NCBI RefSeq assembly: GCF_000934745.1
Contig: NZ_JYNO01000004.1
Coordinates: 286,035 to 350,034 of the forward strand
Length of the DNA: 64,000 bases
Direction of reading: 5' to 3'
Source of the DNA: Desulfonatronum thioautotrophicum
Lineage (GTDB): Bacteria; Desulfobacterota; Desulfovibrionia; Desulfovibrionales; Desulfonatronaceae
Shown piece after piece: positions 46,066-55,209 of the stretch (position 1 is the stretch's first letter; each line of letters begins with the position of its first letter). Position numbers and translations under genes: made by a program. Below the pieces are notes generated by a model. The model saw nothing but the letters and a program-made list of their open reading frames with translations, was not told the origin of the DNA and did not search any database.

Positions 46066-46620
46066 ATGATAGCGAGGGAACAGGCCTGGGAAATGCTTTC
46101 GAGCAAAGGCCAGGAACAGCATATGCTGCATCATGCCCTGGAGACCGAGGCGGTGATGCGGGGACTGGCCAGGCGGTTGGGGCAGGATGAGGAGATCTGG
46201 GGGCTGGCCGGGCTGCTGCATGATCTGGATTTTCATGAAACCAAGGATTTACCCGAAGAGCATGGTTTGCGGGCGGCCGAATGGCTGGCCGGAGATTTGC
46301 CCGAAGAAGCCTTGGCGGCCATCAAGGCCCATAACGGCGAGCGCAATGGCGCGGCGCCGTCCACCACGTTTGACCGCGCCCTGCGCTGTGCCGAGACGGT
46401 CACGGGCCTGGTTTCCGCCGCGGCCCTGATCCGGCCCACGAAACTGGAAGGGCTGGGGGCCAAAAGCCTGAAGAAAAAAATGAAGGACAAGGCCTTTGCC
46501 GCGGCGGTGAATCGAGAGATCATCCGGGAGTGTGAGACCATCGGGGTGGGCTTGGACGACTTTTTGAACGACGCCGTGGCCTCCATCGCCGCGATAGCCG
46601 ACCAGGTCAACCTGAAGTGA
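46066..46620 (+). CDS. HD-domain protein
   Basis: 184 residues. The first metal His may be in QHMLHHALETEAVMRG near 18-23, followed by the HD pair in GLAGLLHDLDFHE near 50 and LAAIKAHNGERNG near 88. HD proteins of this class are phosphohydrolases; the substrate (nucleotide or phosphoester) is unknown. It overlaps the next gene by four bases (GTGA). Confidence 0.85.
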   Translation: MIAREQAWEMLSSKGQEQHMLHHALETEAVMRGLARRLGQDEEIWGLAGLLHDLDFHETKDLPEEHGLRAAEWLAGDLPEEALAAIKAHNGERNGAAPSTTFDRALRCAETVTGLVSAAALIRPTKLEGLGAKSLKKKMKDKAFAAAVNREIIRECETIGVGLDDFLNDAVASIAAIADQVNLK

Positions 46621-46997
46621 CCCCCGTCGTGAGTCCGGCTTCCCAGGCAGCCGATTTCTGCGCCATGCTCCTGGCCTTTCACAGCCTGGAGGAGATCTAC
46701 GTGCGCGGCAGAACCGTCCATTTCGTCGGCAACGGACACCGGTTTTACGGCAACATCGAGTGCGAAAGCCTCTCTTGCTTGCGGGTCGGCTCCCTTTCCC
46801 TTCTACCTCCCAATGATACCTTGCTGGGCGGTGGCCAGGAGTGGGCTTTCCAGCTTGAACTGACCCTGGACGAGGACATGGCCCGCAGCGGCCATGAAAG
46901 GATCTGCTTCCGGTTCGCGGACCAGGAGCAGGCGGCCATGGCCCACCAGGTCTTCGTTGATGTTGCCGCCTCCATCCTGGAGACGGCATCCGTCTGA
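46617..46997 (+). CDS. Hypothetical protein
   Basis: 126 residues from a GTG that overlaps the HD gene's stop; GTG 46629 is an alternative. The composition is that of a small mixed alpha/beta protein, with the phrase VRGRTVHFVGNGHRFYGNIE near 30-50. I do not recognise the family. Coupling to the HD gene hints at shared function. It converges with the GTPase pair. Confidence 0.55.
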   Translation: MTPVVSPASQAADFCAMLLAFHSLEEIYVRGRTVHFVGNGHRFYGNIECESLSCLRVGSLSLLPPNDTLLGGGQEWAFQLELTLDEDMARSGHERICFRFADQEQAAMAHQVFVDVAASILETASV

Positions 46998-47005
46998 ACC
47001 TCCGC

Positions 47006-48640
47006 TTACTTTCTGATCGCCCCCAGCACCCTCTCTCCCAGCAGACGCCCCGCGGCCTTGAGCTGCTGGACCACATTCCCCCAGGATTCCTCATCCTTTC
47101 GGGCCTCGAGGCAGCGCAAAAATCGCGCCTTCTCGCTTTCATCCTGGAGTTCCAGAATGACCGCGGCCAGGGTGTCTTCCACGTTGTACAGGCGACCCTG
47201 GGCCAGGCAGACCGGGATGGCCAGGTCCTGGGGGACGTTGAGATCCCGGGCTACGGCCCCGGTGGCCGCGGCAATGGAAGCGGCTTTGGGGCCATTCGGC
47301 TCGTTCAGGTCGTAGGGTGGGTTCCATTCCTTGATGGGCCGGAGCATGTCAATGTGCGTCACCACGACAACCAGTGGCGGCAGACGTCGCGCGGGACGTT
47401 CGGCATACCAGGAGCGGATCTGGTCCAATTGTTCCCGTTCTACATGGCGATCGGCCCGGTTGGCCGCCGTGACCCACAGGATCAGGTCCGCGTCCAGCAC
47501 GGCCTGGCGCAAAACCGTGGCCGGCAGCAGGTCCGTATCGCACCCGGGTGCATCCAGAATCAGGGCTTCATCCCGGCCATCGCGGCGCAGGCGGTAGGCC
47601 TGCATGGCCCTGGTGGTTCCGGGCAGGACGTCGGTGACGACGGTCAGCCTGCCGAACAGGGCATTGATCAGGCTGGACTTGCCCACGTTGGCCCGGCCCA
47701 CGACCAGGATGCGCAAGGGCTCAGGTGTGTCTGAAGCGGTTTTTGCTCCGGAGCTGGTCAGATAGTCTTTCTGGGAGCCATTGTGGAAGTTGTTCTGATT
47801 GATAAGGTCCTTGCGGGTGGCAGCGGTGGTCCGGCCCACGGGACTGTCTTCAGACAGCAGGAGTTTGCCGCTATAGAGTTCGATGGCGTAAAAGCCCACC
47901 TTGCGCACGTATTCGCGCAACAGCCAGGACTTGACGCTGTCCAGGCCGTATCCGGCGATGTTGTTGCCCAGCTTGCGTCGCACCTCATGGAACAGGGCCG
48001 AGTACGGGGAAAAGACGGCCCGGCCCAGGCGGTAAAGCTTCTCGTATTGTTGGGCCGATTCCCTCCAGCGATTGATCCGGAGCAGGAAACCCATGGTCAG
48101 CTGATGGCTGAGGGGGATGGTGTTCAGGATATCCTGACGCAGATCCCGGGCCGCCCGTTCAATGATCAGCAGGGCGTGGGGAATGGTCAACTCCAGCAAA
48201 GGGTTTTCCGCCTCGGGGTGGTAGTGGCCGGCCACCACTTCCAGGGTGTCCCGGCCCAGCAGGGCGATGCGCTGGACATCCAGATTTTTCCAGTCCTGGG
48301 GGGATATGTTCTGGGCCAGCTCTTCCACTTTTTCCCAGCAGGCCTCATCCTGGGGAGGCCAATTGGGGTCGGCCGTGGTTGCATGGGGCTCCGCCTGCCT
48401 GGATTTTTCGCCGGAATAGTCCCTGCTTCGGGAGCGTTCCAGCTGTATCCCGAATAGATGCAGTCCGTAACCGGCCACGGCAAAGCCACCCAGGGCGGCC
48501 AGCCAGAGGGATCGGTGTTCGGACATCCAGATCCAGGCCAGGCCAAGGACCGGCAGGGCCAGTAGCGGCAATGCGGCCAGGAGCATGGCCAGCAAGCGGA
48601 TCAAACCGAATCCGCGCAGCAGGGCAAGCTTGCTGATCAC
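47006..48640 (-). CDS. Membrane-anchored Era-like GTPase
   Basis: 544 residues. Two N-terminal helices (LIRLLAMLLAALPLLALPVLG and SLWLAALGGFAVAGYG, about 13-62) anchor it. The GTPase domain starts near 308: G1 VVGRANVGKSSL, G2 PGTTRAMQ, G3 LDAPGCD, and G4 THID. It should bind GTP near the inner membrane. The upstream half has a long helical region with no known domain. The start overlaps the next gene's stop (four bases). Confidence 0.8.
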   Translation of the reverse strand: MISKLALLRGFGLIRLLAMLLAALPLLALPVLGLAWIWMSEHRSLWLAALGGFAVAGYGLHLFGIQLERSRSRDYSGEKSRQAEPHATTADPNWPPQDEACWEKVEELAQNISPQDWKNLDVQRIALLGRDTLEVVAGHYHPEAENPLLELTIPHALLIIERAARDLRQDILNTIPLSHQLTMGFLLRINRWRESAQQYEKLYRLGRAVFSPYSALFHEVRRKLGNNIAGYGLDSVKSWLLREYVRKVGFYAIELYSGKLLLSEDSPVGRTTAATRKDLINQNNFHNGSQKDYLTSSGAKTASDTPEPLRILVVGRANVGKSSLINALFGRLTVVTDVLPGTTRAMQAYRLRRDGRDEALILDAPGCDTDLLPATVLRQAVLDADLILWVTAANRADRHVEREQLDQIRSWYAERPARRLPPLVVVVTHIDMLRPIKEWNPPYDLNEPNGPKAASIAAATGAVARDLNVPQDLAIPVCLAQGRLYNVEDTLAAVILELQDESEKARFLRCLEARKDEESWGNVVQQLKAAGRLLGERVLGAIRK

Positions 48641-49866
48641 CCTGAATCCTTTTTTCTGAAGGATTGCATTAACTCCCGCCCTTTTCGCACGGCGTCGGTG
48701 AATACCCGGCGTACCTCCCCGGCTGAAACCGGAGCTCCCTGGGCCTTCTGATGCATATAGAAGCAGGCCGCCTTGCCAAAAGCGAACGTCAGGGCAGCAC
48801 CGCTGGCCGCTCCGTAGGCTGCTCCGCCTGTCTGGCCCAGAATCGGAATCATTTTGATCACACTGCGACCGGCCATGCGCAGTCCGTATCCCGTGACGAT
48901 GCCCGGGCCGAGCAGCGCTGAAAATTCGGCAATACGCCGTTTATCCCAGGAGAAATTAGCCATTTCCCCCAGTTTGTGGAGCATTTTTATTTGTATCGCC
49001 GGCAGGGCTGCCAGGTCCACCAGGGGCAGGGCGCCCATGGCGGCCGAGGCCATGGCATAACCGACGATCTGCTGGTGGGCGGCCTGGCTGAAGGGATCGG
49101 TCTGACGGGTTTCGTCTCGCAGCCGGGCATCCAGGCCGATCCGGGAGGCCCGCTGGATGGCGTCCCAGAGGGCCTCCAGTCCATAGTCCTGGGGCTGGAT
49201 TTCGTCCTCAGGCTTGGTCAAGTCCACAGGCACCCAAAAGACCGATCCGTTTCCCGGCAGAGTGCCGAGCAGATTTTGCTGGAACAGCAGAGTTCGGGCC
49301 AGGTCCGGGAAGACGAATTGCTCCCAGCCGGGGATGGTGAAAGGGTAGGGGAGCATATGCCCCGAGCCCGCGGGATAAACTTCATGCAGGCAGGTCTGGG
49401 CCACGATCACGGGCCAGTCCGGATGACGCCGGCGCACAGCCCGCAGAACATCGAACACGGCGTCCTGCAGACTGTCGGACACCTTGACCACGGCAATGAT
49501 CAGTTGGGCCTGGGATTCGCAGAATGCCAGGTCTTCGGAGGGGTCATAGTCCACCTCGCCCAAACCTTGGGTATCCAGAAAACGGACGACCGGAACGTCA
49601 GCCGGGTGGTCGTAGAAGCGGGCGGTCCGGGTGCAGCTTTGAAAACCATTGCCGATTTGGGCATCCAGGCTGCCGGTCAGGGAGCGGATGATGGAGGTCT
49701 TGCCGGACTGGGTTTTACCCAGGAGCCAGACAACCGGAGGAGGCTGAACGGTTCTGGCTTGACGCAAGGTTGCGTCCAGCACGGCGTTGTCCGGTTTTTT
49801 TGCCGGATCTTCAGAGGCCGATGTCTGCAGAGCGTGGCGGAGTCTGGTCAGGATGGTCGTGAGCAT
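48637..49866 (-). CDS. GTPase with C-terminal DUF697-like membrane region
   Basis: 409 residues. G1 is LLGKTQSGKTSIIR near 48, G3 FLDTQGLGEVD near 95, and a hydrophobic region (about 265-375) holds GYAMASAAMGALPLVDLAAL, as in DUF697 proteins. It should be a membrane-bound GTPase. It is first in a two-gene operon with the Era-like GTPase, so they likely work as a pair. Their role is unknown. Confidence 0.8.
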   Translation of the reverse strand: MLTTILTRLRHALQTSASEDPAKKPDNAVLDATLRQARTVQPPPVVWLLGKTQSGKTSIIRSLTGSLDAQIGNGFQSCTRTARFYDHPADVPVVRFLDTQGLGEVDYDPSEDLAFCESQAQLIIAVVKVSDSLQDAVFDVLRAVRRRHPDWPVIVAQTCLHEVYPAGSGHMLPYPFTIPGWEQFVFPDLARTLLFQQNLLGTLPGNGSVFWVPVDLTKPEDEIQPQDYGLEALWDAIQRASRIGLDARLRDETRQTDPFSQAAHQQIVGYAMASAAMGALPLVDLAALPAIQIKMLHKLGEMANFSWDKRRIAEFSALLGPGIVTGYGLRMAGRSVIKMIPILGQTGGAAYGAASGAALTFAFGKAACFYMHQKAQGAPVSAGEVRRVFTDAVRKGRELMQSFRKKDSG

Positions 49867-50114
49867 GGTATTTGGGATCGAGGGCTTTAGGGCCGATTCC
49901 TGGTTCGGGACAAAGGTTTTTCAGACGGCCATGGAAGCGGCATGCGCAAAATGTTAGCGAAGTTCACCCTGCTTGTCATTGATTGTCCGTGATTGTTCCA
50001 GTAAGGCTTGGAGCAGTGCCAAGTTGGTTCGATCGGCATGGAAAAAGACAGTGTTGCCAGATTGCTTTTGAACCCGAAAGTACCGTGGGCTGATACATAT
50101 AGGAGGATTGGGTG
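49867..50114. other. Divergent intergenic region upstream of fdhE
   Basis: About 250 bases between the GTPase pair and fdhE. I see no gene. The stretch should hold both divergent promoters; AGGAGG for fdhE is at 50101-50106. Confidence 0.4.
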
Positions 50115-51014
50115 ATGCAGAATGACGGTGACAAGGAAGCGCGGCGTTTTTCCCGGAAAATCGCCGCGCTTCGCAAGAAAGGTGGATTTCCGGATACAAT
50201 GCTCGCGCTTCTGGAGAACGTGGCGGACAGGCAGTTTCAGGTCAAGGCCGAACTGAAGGAGCGGACCAATGCCGCACCGGCTGCCGTACCGGAACTGACC
50301 GACCCGCAGCGGCACGTTCAGGGAGCCAGCCTTCTGCCGCGTGCCGCCTTCCCCGTTGATGTTGCGGCGGCAGCACAACTCTTGTCCACGCTCCTGCCGG
50401 AGATCCGGAGTTACGGCTCGGAACTGGAGATCGGCGCGGATCGGGTGATGGAGGCTCTGGAAACCGAGGAATTGGAAGCTGAACGCCTTTTTCGGGCCTA
50501 CCTGGAGGAAGATCAGGAGTTTTTCGCCATCTGGGCCGAGAAAACTCCGGGTACACCAAAGTTGCTTTTTTTTCTGGCCCAAAGTGCCTTGACGCCATTC
50601 GTCCGGGATATCGCCGAAAAGATCACCACGGCTCGCCCGCTGGAAGGGACGTGGGAGCACGGCCATTGCCCGGTGTGCGGCAGCCTGCCCTATCTCTCCA
50701 GCCTGGAGACACGCGAGGGGCGGCGGATGATGCACTGTTCTTTCTGCCACAGCGCCTATCGCGTCAGCCGGATTGGCTGTGTGTATTGCGGAGAGCGGGA
50801 TCCGGAAAAACTGCAGTACTTCAATGTTGAGGAATTGCCAGGATACCGGGTCGAACTGTGTGAGCATTGTCGCATGTACACCAAGACCGCGGACTTCCGG
50901 CAGCTGGACCGAATTTCCGTTCCCGTTCTGGACGATCTGGAATCGCTGGCCCTGGATGTGCTTGCCCAGTCCAGAGGACATGTCCGTCCGACGCTCTCGG
51001 CCTTTGGGTTCTAG
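50115..51014 (+). CDS. fdhE: Formate dehydrogenase accessory protein FdhE
   Basis: About 299 residues. Four CxxC motifs (CPVC near 192, CSFC, CVYC and CEHC) form the FdhE iron-binding part. FdhE assists maturation of membrane-type formate dehydrogenases in the cytoplasm. AGGAGG is upstream; GTG 50112 or ATG 50115 could be used. No dehydrogenase gene is in the window. mobA follows 74 bases later, so the two make a cofactor or maturation unit. Confidence 0.92.
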   Translation: MQNDGDKEARRFSRKIAALRKKGGFPDTMLALLENVADRQFQVKAELKERTNAAPAAVPELTDPQRHVQGASLLPRAAFPVDVAAAAQLLSTLLPEIRSYGSELEIGADRVMEALETEELEAERLFRAYLEEDQEFFAIWAEKTPGTPKLLFFLAQSALTPFVRDIAEKITTARPLEGTWEHGHCPVCGSLPYLSSLETREGRRMMHCSFCHSAYRVSRIGCVYCGERDPEKLQYFNVEELPGYRVELCEHCRMYTKTADFRQLDRISVPVLDDLESLALDVLAQSRGHVRPTLSAFGF

Positions 51015-51088
51015 CACCGTACCTGCGAACACCCGTCCATTCCAAATCATCGGATACCCGGCACTATGCAAAGCGGGGGATGGCAACC

Positions 51089-51715
51089 ATGAAGCAGTTG
51101 GGAGCGTTGGCTGGGGTTGTTCTGGCCGGGGGCAGGAGCAGTCGACTGGGCCAGGATAAAACACGAGTGGTTTTTTCCGGAGTCAGTCTGCTTTCCCGTT
51201 CCGTGGATCTGTTGAAACGCCATTGTACCACTGTGCATATTGTCGGCAGGCTTCCCGAGGATCATGGGCTGAACGTGCCGAGTTTTCTTGACGCCGAGCC
51301 GGGATGTGGTCCTGGAGGCGGTATTGCCACGGCCCTCAAGAAACTTGAGCGGCCCTGTCTGGTGTTGTCCTGCGATCTGCCGTTGATGGACGACCAGGTA
51401 TTGCGCCGGCTGAAAGCCGCTTGGCGGAAAAAACCGGATTCGGCACTGATGACCACGTTCCAGCAAGAAGAGACCGGATACATCGAGGCCCTGGTGGCAA
51501 TCTACGAACCCGGAGTACTGTCCCTGCTGGAAAAGGCTTTTCGCCAAGGACTCTATCAGCTCAACCGGATTGTGACCGAAGAAATGCGCCATCATATTCC
51601 GTATCCCCGCTCCGAAGCCACCCCGTTCTTCAATGTCAACCATCCGGCTGATCTTTCCATGTTGCGCCATCTGGAAAACGCGGCGACCGGGAACTGGTCA
51701 AGGGGAATTGTTTGA
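51089..51715 (+). CDS. mobA: Molybdenum cofactor guanylyltransferase
   Basis: 208 residues. The N-terminal nucleotide loop is VVLAGGRSSRLGQDK (residues 9-23), followed by FLDAEPGCGPGGGIATAL near 70 and LVLSCDLPLMDDQVL near 92. It attaches GMP to Mo- or W-pterin to make the bis-MGD cofactor needed by formate dehydrogenase. ATG 51089 is preferred for spacing from GGGGGA; ATG 51080 is possible. Confidence 0.92.
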   Translation: MKQLGALAGVVLAGGRSSRLGQDKTRVVFSGVSLLSRSVDLLKRHCTTVHIVGRLPEDHGLNVPSFLDAEPGCGPGGGIATALKKLERPCLVLSCDLPLMDDQVLRRLKAAWRKKPDSALMTTFQQEETGYIEALVAIYEPGVLSLLEKAFRQGLYQLNRIVTEEMRHHIPYPRSEATPFFNVNHPADLSMLRHLENAATGNWSRGIV

Positions 51716-51791
51716 TGGGCCGGTTTTTTTTGCCATGCGTCCTTCAAGACCATGGTCTACATGGGATCGTTTACCTGTCATGGGCTCCGAA

Positions 51792-51813
51792 CCGGCCATG
51801 GCCGGCCTTTTCT
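51792..51813 (+). terminator. Weak terminator after mobA
   Basis: The palindrome CCGGCCATGGCCGG (51792-51805) is followed by CCTTTTCT. The stem is short (five pairs, loop CATG) and the tail is only partly T-rich. Confidence 0.35.
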
Positions 51814-51930
51814 AGGGCCCTTGCCGGTGGCTTGATGGATGGGCTAGGAAACGGCAGAAGTTGATTATGTGCGAATTTTATGCAGGATCGGAGCATCCGT
51901 TGACGTGAATTCGGAAGCTATGGTGATGTC

Positions 51931-52794
51931 ATGAGCGAACTTCGTGTGCTGTTGGTCCATCCTGATCCGCATCTGCGGCAAGAATTACGGCAGCTGTTGC
52001 GGGAATTGGATGGGGTCAAGGTGCTGGGGGAGGCTGTTTCCGCCTTTGAAGCCATGGAAATGCTGGAAGGGATTGGTTACCATGCCTTTTTCCTTGGAAT
52101 GGAACTGCCGGACGGGGTCAGCGGTCTGGAGCTGGCCCAGATTCTTGGGCAACGCAGACATCGTCCGGCCATGGTCTTTTTGGCCACGGATGAAACCCAG
52201 GCCTTCAAGGCATTTGAGTTGGGAGCCACGGACTATCTGCTCTGGCCATGTTCCCCGGAGCGGTTGCAACGCACCCTGGCCCGCCTGCGGCGGCTCCCGG
52301 CTGATGCACATATTGCCGAACCTGAGGGCAATTCCAAAAAAAACGCGGATTTCGAGGGCGACGAGGAAACCCTGCAGATCGCCATGGAAGAGGAGGAGGA
52401 GGACAATTTTCTCAAGGCCCTGCGCCAAGCCTGGGACTACAACCAGGTCCGCCCCGTGGAGATCGAGAAACTGCCCATCACCCTGGACGGCCGGGTTATT
52501 CTGGTTCCCTACAGCCAGATTGTCTTTGTGGAAGCTTATGAAGATTACAGTTTCGTCCACACCAATCAGGACAAGTACCTGACCTCATTTCGCCTGAAGT
52601 ACCTGGAGGACCGTTTGCGGGCGCATCGTTTCTTTCGGGTGCACCGCAAGTTTCTGGTCAATCTGGACCTGGTTACGGAAATCGCCTCCTTGCCGGGCAG
52701 CAATTTCATGCTCCGGACCACAGGCAAAAAACGCATTGAGCTGCCCGTCAGTCGCCGTCGAATCGCGGATTTGAAGCAGATTCTCGGTCTCTGA
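51931..52794 (+). CDS. LytTR-family regulator with degenerate receiver
   Basis: 287 residues. A receiver domain (1-120) is joined by an acidic linker (EEEEEDN near 155) to a LytTR DNA-binding domain (about 185-285), which has IVFVEAYEDYSFVHT and HRFFRVHRKFLVNLDLV. In the receiver, the phosphoacceptor position is glycine (HAFFLGMELPDG, residue 56), and the switch lysine is Trp105 in DYLLWP. The Asp-Pro of the acidic pocket (VHPDPH) is present. So it cannot be phosphorylated normally. It precedes acs by about 200 bases. Confidence 0.85.
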   Translation: MSELRVLLVHPDPHLRQELRQLLRELDGVKVLGEAVSAFEAMEMLEGIGYHAFFLGMELPDGVSGLELAQILGQRRHRPAMVFLATDETQAFKAFELGATDYLLWPCSPERLQRTLARLRRLPADAHIAEPEGNSKKNADFEGDEETLQIAMEEEEEDNFLKALRQAWDYNQVRPVEIEKLPITLDGRVILVPYSQIVFVEAYEDYSFVHTNQDKYLTSFRLKYLEDRLRAHRFFRVHRKFLVNLDLVTEIASLPGSNFMLRTTGKKRIELPVSRRRIADLKQILGL

Positions 52795-52998
52795 GTGCCA
52801 GGCTGCCGTTGCCGTTTACCCTTTCGCCCTTCCCTTTCGCCGAGAATCAATGCGCCATTGCATCCGGATCATGTTCTGGATGCATCCGTACCGGAAACAC
52901 GACCCTGAATCGGAGTGGGGTTCGTCTATCGGCCTTGCGCCCCGCGAACCCTGCGTACCTACACGACGTTCATAGCTCACCGCCAAGGAGGAGACATC

Positions 52999-54915
52999 AT
53001 GTCACAAGACGGCGCCCTGGAAACCTTGCTGCAAGAAGATCGCGTCTTTCGGCCCTTGCCGCAGATGGTCATTGAGGCCAATGCCAATCCGCAAACCCTG
53101 GAGAATGCCCGCCGCCAGGCCATGGACGATCCGTTGGGCTATTGGGAGGAAGCCGCCAAGGAACTGGAATGGTATCGCAAATGGGACAAGGTTTTGGATG
53201 AAAGCGATGCCCCGTTCTATAAATGGTTCACAGGTGCCAAGTGCAACATAGTGCATAATGCTCTGGATCGGCACATCAAGACGGGCAACAAGAACAAACT
53301 GGCCATCATCTGGGAAGGCGAGGCCGGTGATTCACGGAAGATGACCTATTTCGAGCTGTACCGTGCTGTGAACAAGTTTGCCAATGCCTTACGCTCGCTG
53401 GGTGTCCAAAAGGGCGACCGGGTTTTGCTGTACATGCCGCCCTTGCCGGAAACAGTGATCGCCATGCTGGCCACAGCCAAGGTCGGAGCGGTCCACAGCA
53501 TGGTTTTCGCCGGATTTTCGGCCAAGGCCATGCGTGACCGGATCGAGGACGCCCAGCCCAAGGTCATTGTCACCGCGGATGGTTTCTACCGCAACGGCCG
53601 GGCCGTCCATCTGAAATCCATTGTCGACGAATCGTTGATCGGCCCCAACTGCGAAAGCGTGGAAACGGTGGTCGTTGTCCACCGGGCCAATGTTCAGGTG
53701 GAAATGCAGGAGGCCCGTGACCTTTGGTACGAGGAACTGGTTCGGGCGGAAAGCTCTGAATCGCCCACCGAGTCCATGGACTCCGAGGACATGCTTTTTC
53801 TGCTCTACAGCTCCGGAACCACGGGCAAGCCCAAGGGCATCGTGCACACCCACGGAGGCTACCAGGTAGGCATCAACCGGACCCTGAACTGGGTTTTTGA
53901 CATCAAGCCAACGGACATCTTCTGGTGCACAGCGGACGCCGGCTGGATCACCGGCCACAGCTACGTGGTGTACGGACCGCTCATCGCCGGAACCACCACG
54001 GTCATCTTTGAAGGCCATCCGCTTTATCCCCAGGCCGACCGGGTCTGGGATCTGATCGCCAAGTACGGCGTAACCATCCTCTATACCGCGCCGACCCTGG
54101 TCCGGATGCTAATGCGTTTCGGGACCCAGTATCCCAAGAAGCACGACCTCTCCTCACTGCGCATCCTCGGATCCGTGGGGGAGCCCATCAACCCCGAGGC
54201 CTGGGTCTGGATGTACAAGAACATCGGCCGCTCCGAATGCCCCCTGGTGGATACCTGGTGGCAGACCGAAACCGGCTCCATCATGGTCAGCCCCTTGCCG
54301 GTGAGCGTGCTCAAGCCCGGCTCCTGCACCAAGCCGCTGCCGGCCATTGACGTGGATGTGGTAGATGAGAAGGGCAATTCGGTGCCGGCGGGCAAGGGGG
54401 GGCTGCTGGTCATCCGCAAACCCTGGCCGTCCATGGTACGGAACCTGTACAAGGACCCCGAGCGCTACAAGAAGACCTACTGGGAGAAGATTCCCGGCGT
54501 GTATCTGGCCGGGGACATGGCGCGCAAGGACGAGGACGGGTACATCTGGATCCAGGGCCGCTCCGACGATGTGATGAACATTGCCGGTCACCGCCTGGGT
54601 TCGGCCGAACTGGAAAGCGCGTTGGTGGCCCACAAGGCCGTTGCCGAAGCCGCGGCCATCGGCATCCCGGACAAAATCAAGGGCGAGGTGGCCAAGGCCT
54701 TCGTCACCCTCACCGAAGGCTTCGAGGCGTCCGATGATCTGGTCAAGACACTCAAGGTGCACATCCGCAACGAACTTGGCCCCGTGGCCATTGTCAAAAC
54801 CATTGAGTTCCGGGACAAGCTGCCCAAGACCCGGAGCGGAAAGATCATGCGTCGGGTGCTCAAGGCCGAGGAACTCGGTCAGGAGGTTGGGGACATCTCC
54901 ACCTTGGAAGACTAA
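52999..54915 (+). CDS. acs: Acetyl-CoA synthetase (AMP-forming)
   Basis: 638 residues. Motifs include YSSGTTGKPKGIVHTHGG near 268, VDTWWQTETGSIM near 418, and the lysine in KTRSGKIMRRVLKAEE near 614, the site acetylated in Acs regulation. It makes acetyl-CoA from acetate, ATP and CoA via an acetyl-AMP intermediate. AAGGAGGAG precedes the ATG. A strong terminator follows. The upstream LytTR gene may regulate it, judged only by position. Confidence 0.95.
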   Translation: MSQDGALETLLQEDRVFRPLPQMVIEANANPQTLENARRQAMDDPLGYWEEAAKELEWYRKWDKVLDESDAPFYKWFTGAKCNIVHNALDRHIKTGNKNKLAIIWEGEAGDSRKMTYFELYRAVNKFANALRSLGVQKGDRVLLYMPPLPETVIAMLATAKVGAVHSMVFAGFSAKAMRDRIEDAQPKVIVTADGFYRNGRAVHLKSIVDESLIGPNCESVETVVVVHRANVQVEMQEARDLWYEELVRAESSESPTESMDSEDMLFLLYSSGTTGKPKGIVHTHGGYQVGINRTLNWVFDIKPTDIFWCTADAGWITGHSYVVYGPLIAGTTTVIFEGHPLYPQADRVWDLIAKYGVTILYTAPTLVRMLMRFGTQYPKKHDLSSLRILGSVGEPINPEAWVWMYKNIGRSECPLVDTWWQTETGSIMVSPLPVSVLKPGSCTKPLPAIDVDVVDEKGNSVPAGKGGLLVIRKPWPSMVRNLYKDPERYKKTYWEKIPGVYLAGDMARKDEDGYIWIQGRSDDVMNIAGHRLGSAELESALVAHKAVAEAAAIGIPDKIKGEVAKAFVTLTEGFEASDDLVKTLKVHIRNELGPVAIVKTIEFRDKLPKTRSGKIMRRVLKAEELGQEVGDISTLED

Positions 54916-54968
54916 GCGGGGGGTCGGGGCACGGCGCGTCGTGCCCCGACCGACAGCCGTTACGCCAA

Positions 54969-55000
54969 AAAAAGGCCGGTGCGCTTGCACCGGCCTTTTT
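54969..55000. terminator. Bidirectional terminator between acs and MCP genes
   Basis: A nine-base stem, GGCCGGTGC (54974-54982) and GCACCGGCC (54987-54995), with a four-base loop is flanked by A5 before and T5 after. This is a classic intrinsic terminator working in both directions for the convergent genes. Confidence 0.92.
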
Positions 55001-55085
55001 GCGTTTGGAGCTGGAGGGGAAATCCGGGATGGGTCAGAACTGGTTTGCCAATCGTAACGCCTTCTTTCCGGCATCCGTACAATGT

Positions 55086-55109
55086 AGGGGTGACCGGCCG
55101 GTCGCCCCT
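55086..55109. repeat. Palindromic repeat, REP-like
   Basis: 24 bp starting AGGGGTGACCGG followed by CCGGTCGCCCCT, its near-exact complement (one mismatch). I recall similar GTAGGGG..CCCCTAC palindromes as dispersed intergenic repeats in many bacteria; only one copy was noticed here. Confidence 0.55.
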
Positions 55110-55209
55110 GCGGCCTGGACATGGACAACCGTAATCGAAAGTGTCAACCATTTTCTCCGAGAAAATGAACCACCCCGAAAAAGCAGGCAGGCACAAAACC
55201 ACTAAAGGA

